This document shows positions 63,167 to 64,000 of a stretch of DNA of 64,000 bases, in pieces. How positions within the stretch are numbered: the stretch's first letter is position 1; every line of letters starts with the position of its first letter. This DNA comes from JADCCX01 sp031373545. Its GTDB lineage: Bacteria; Pseudomonadota; Alphaproteobacteria; Rhizobiales; Beijerinckiaceae. Where the stretch lies: positions 1-64,000 of the forward strand of contig JANMMT010000150.1 of assembly GCA_031373545.1 (NCBI GenBank). The letters run 5' to 3'. The translations under genes and the position numbers were made by a program. Below the pieces are notes generated by a model. That model searched no databases. It was not told the DNA's origin and worked only from the letters and a program-made list of their open reading frames with translations.

Positions 63167-63477
63167 GTTTCGACAAGCTCCCCCGCCATCTGCCACTCGC
63201 GAAAGCCTCCGGCATAGTGCTCGGCAAGGTCCAGCCCCGCGGCTTGCACCGACGCCAGCGCATGCTGCGAGCGCACCCCTGCCGCACAGGAAAACACGAT
63301 CCGCTGGCCGGTGCCCTGCGGAACCAGCGCCGCATCGAACTGGGACAGCGGCAGCGAGACCGAACCAGGGATATGCCCCGCCGCGAACTCATGCGGCTCG
63401 CGCACATCGATCAGCAGCATTGACCCGGCAGCAAGGCCGGCCTTGACCTCGCCGCGCTCCACATCCTTCACGCGCAT
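63163..63477 (-). CDS. Rhodanese-domain protein
   Basis: 104 residues from ATG 63477 (MRVKDVERGEVKAGL); the open frame extends further upstream without a family match. The active-site loop is FSCAAGVRSQHA with Cys 64. DVREPHEFAAGHIPGSVSLP is the conserved rhodanese segment. Single-domain rhodaneses carry sulfur as persulfide. Neighbours do not suggest a partner. Confidence 0.87.
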   Translation of the reverse strand: MRVKDVERGEVKAGLAAGSMLLIDVREPHEFAAGHIPGSVSLPLSQFDAALVPQGTGQRIVFSCAAGVRSQHALASVQAAGLDLAEHYAGGFREWQMAGELVET

Positions 63478-63684
63478 GCCTGTCTCCCCATCCGCTGCAG
63501 CTTCATGCCAGCAGGATTTTCGCTCCGATTGCTGATTTATGTTTCCCGGCGACCTCACCGGGTGTGACGACAAGGCATCGCATCATGTGATTTGCGCATC
63601 AAGTGATGAGTGGACGTTCTTGCGCGCCAATGGCAGTTTGCAGCGTGCTTTCCGCATCTCGTCTAGCCAGGACCGTTCTCCATC

Positions 63685-64000
63685 ATGACCACCGCACCAC
63701 ATCCCATCGCCTATGTGAACGGTGCCTTTGTGCCACAGCATGAGGCCCGCATTTCCATCATGGATCGTGGCTTCCTGTTCGCGGATGGCATCTATGAGGT
63801 ATCCGCCGTGATGGGTGGCAAGCTGGTTGACAACGATTTGCACATGGCGCGGCTGGAACGCTCGGTCGGCATGATCGGCTTGGCGTTGCCGGCCCCTGCT
63901 GCGCAAATCACGGCCCTGATGCAGGAACTCGTGCGGCAGAATGCGTTGGTCGAGGGACTTGTCTACCTCCAGGTGACACGCGGCGCGGAGGCTGCACGCA
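63685..64000 (+). CDS. dat: D-amino acid aminotransferase (partial, cut by window end)
   Basis: The first 105 residues are present. IAYVNGAFVPQHEARISIMD and the following RGFLFADGIYEVSAVM are typical of class IV PLP aminotransferases of the D-alanine transaminase kind. The PLP-binding Lys would lie near residue 145, outside the window. The enzyme makes D-glutamate or D-alanine from the 2-oxo acids. The 200 bases upstream are non-coding and show no clear promoter. Confidence 0.85.
   Translation, partial: MTTAPHPIAYVNGAFVPQHEARISIMDRGFLFADGIYEVSAVMGGKLVDNDLHMARLERSVGMIGLALPAPAAQITALMQELVRQNALVEGLVYLQVTRGAEAAR

Noticed and set aside
61010..63196. 728-codon open frame on the minus strand
   Set aside because: It lies antisense to the CoxL-like, cytochrome c' and b561 genes, has Arg/Gly/His-rich composition typical of GC-rich shadow frames, and matches no family.

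Overview
The window is a GC-rich chromosomal segment of a flagellated alphaproteobacterium, most likely of the order Hyphomicrobiales (Rhizobiales). This rests on a combination of genes: the FliX/FlbT/FlaF flagellar regulators, a DksA with a degenerate zinc site, a DUF1476-type ATPase zeta subunit, a MlaE permease fused to a STAS domain, and a very large two-helix, apolipoprotein-like coiled-coil protein resembling the growth pole ring (GPR) protein of polar-growing rhizobia. I saw no rRNA, tRNA, CRISPR array, insertion sequence or prophage.

From 1 to 25 kb the window is mainly flagellar. It holds the end of flgA, flgH, an flgI-flgJ-flgN-like operon, a FlaG-like gene, fliX, a dksA-like gene, two flagellin genes, flbT and flaF, and a flgE-flgK-flgL operon. 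Set among these are an lrgA/lrgB pair, pncB, an acidic EF-hand protein, an MBOAT O-acyltransferase, a GNAT acetyltransferase, a ycjX-ycjF operon with an E2-like acyltransferase, and an unrecognised 923-residue protein with a run of 19 prolines. Good sigma-54 (-24/-12) promoters lie before flgE, flgI and dksA. CtrA-like TTAA-N7-TTAA boxes, one perfect and the others near-matches, lie before the EF-hand gene, fliX, both flagellins and the GPR-like gene. Together they suggest a Caulobacter-type flagellar hierarchy.

From 25 to 42 kb are a dispersed palindromic repeat, two tandem Cys-cluster proteins, an orphan TadG-like vWA protein, an MFS carrier, a [2Fe-2S] ferredoxin, an orphan Hpt protein divergent from the GPR-like gene, a Mla-type lipid transport operon (mlaE-mlaF-mlaD-lipoprotein), a CheZ-type phosphatase, an EamA exporter and an XRE/cupin regulator.

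From 42 to 54 kb lie housekeeping genes: the ATPase zeta subunit, rdgB-hemW, a short-chain-type reductase, fabA-(DUF805)-fabB-fabI for unsaturated fatty acid synthesis, and hslV and hslU separated by a chemoreceptor gene on the opposite strand, followed by an HpaI-type aldolase.

From 54 to 64 kb is a minimal nitrate assimilation operon (nrtA, FAD reductase, nasA) behind a strong sigma-54 promoter, with neither nitrite reductase nor transporter permease genes beside it. It is followed by a solitary CoxL-type molybdopterin subunit with a cytochrome c' and a cytochrome b561, a rhodanese, and the start of a D-amino acid aminotransferase cut by the window edge.
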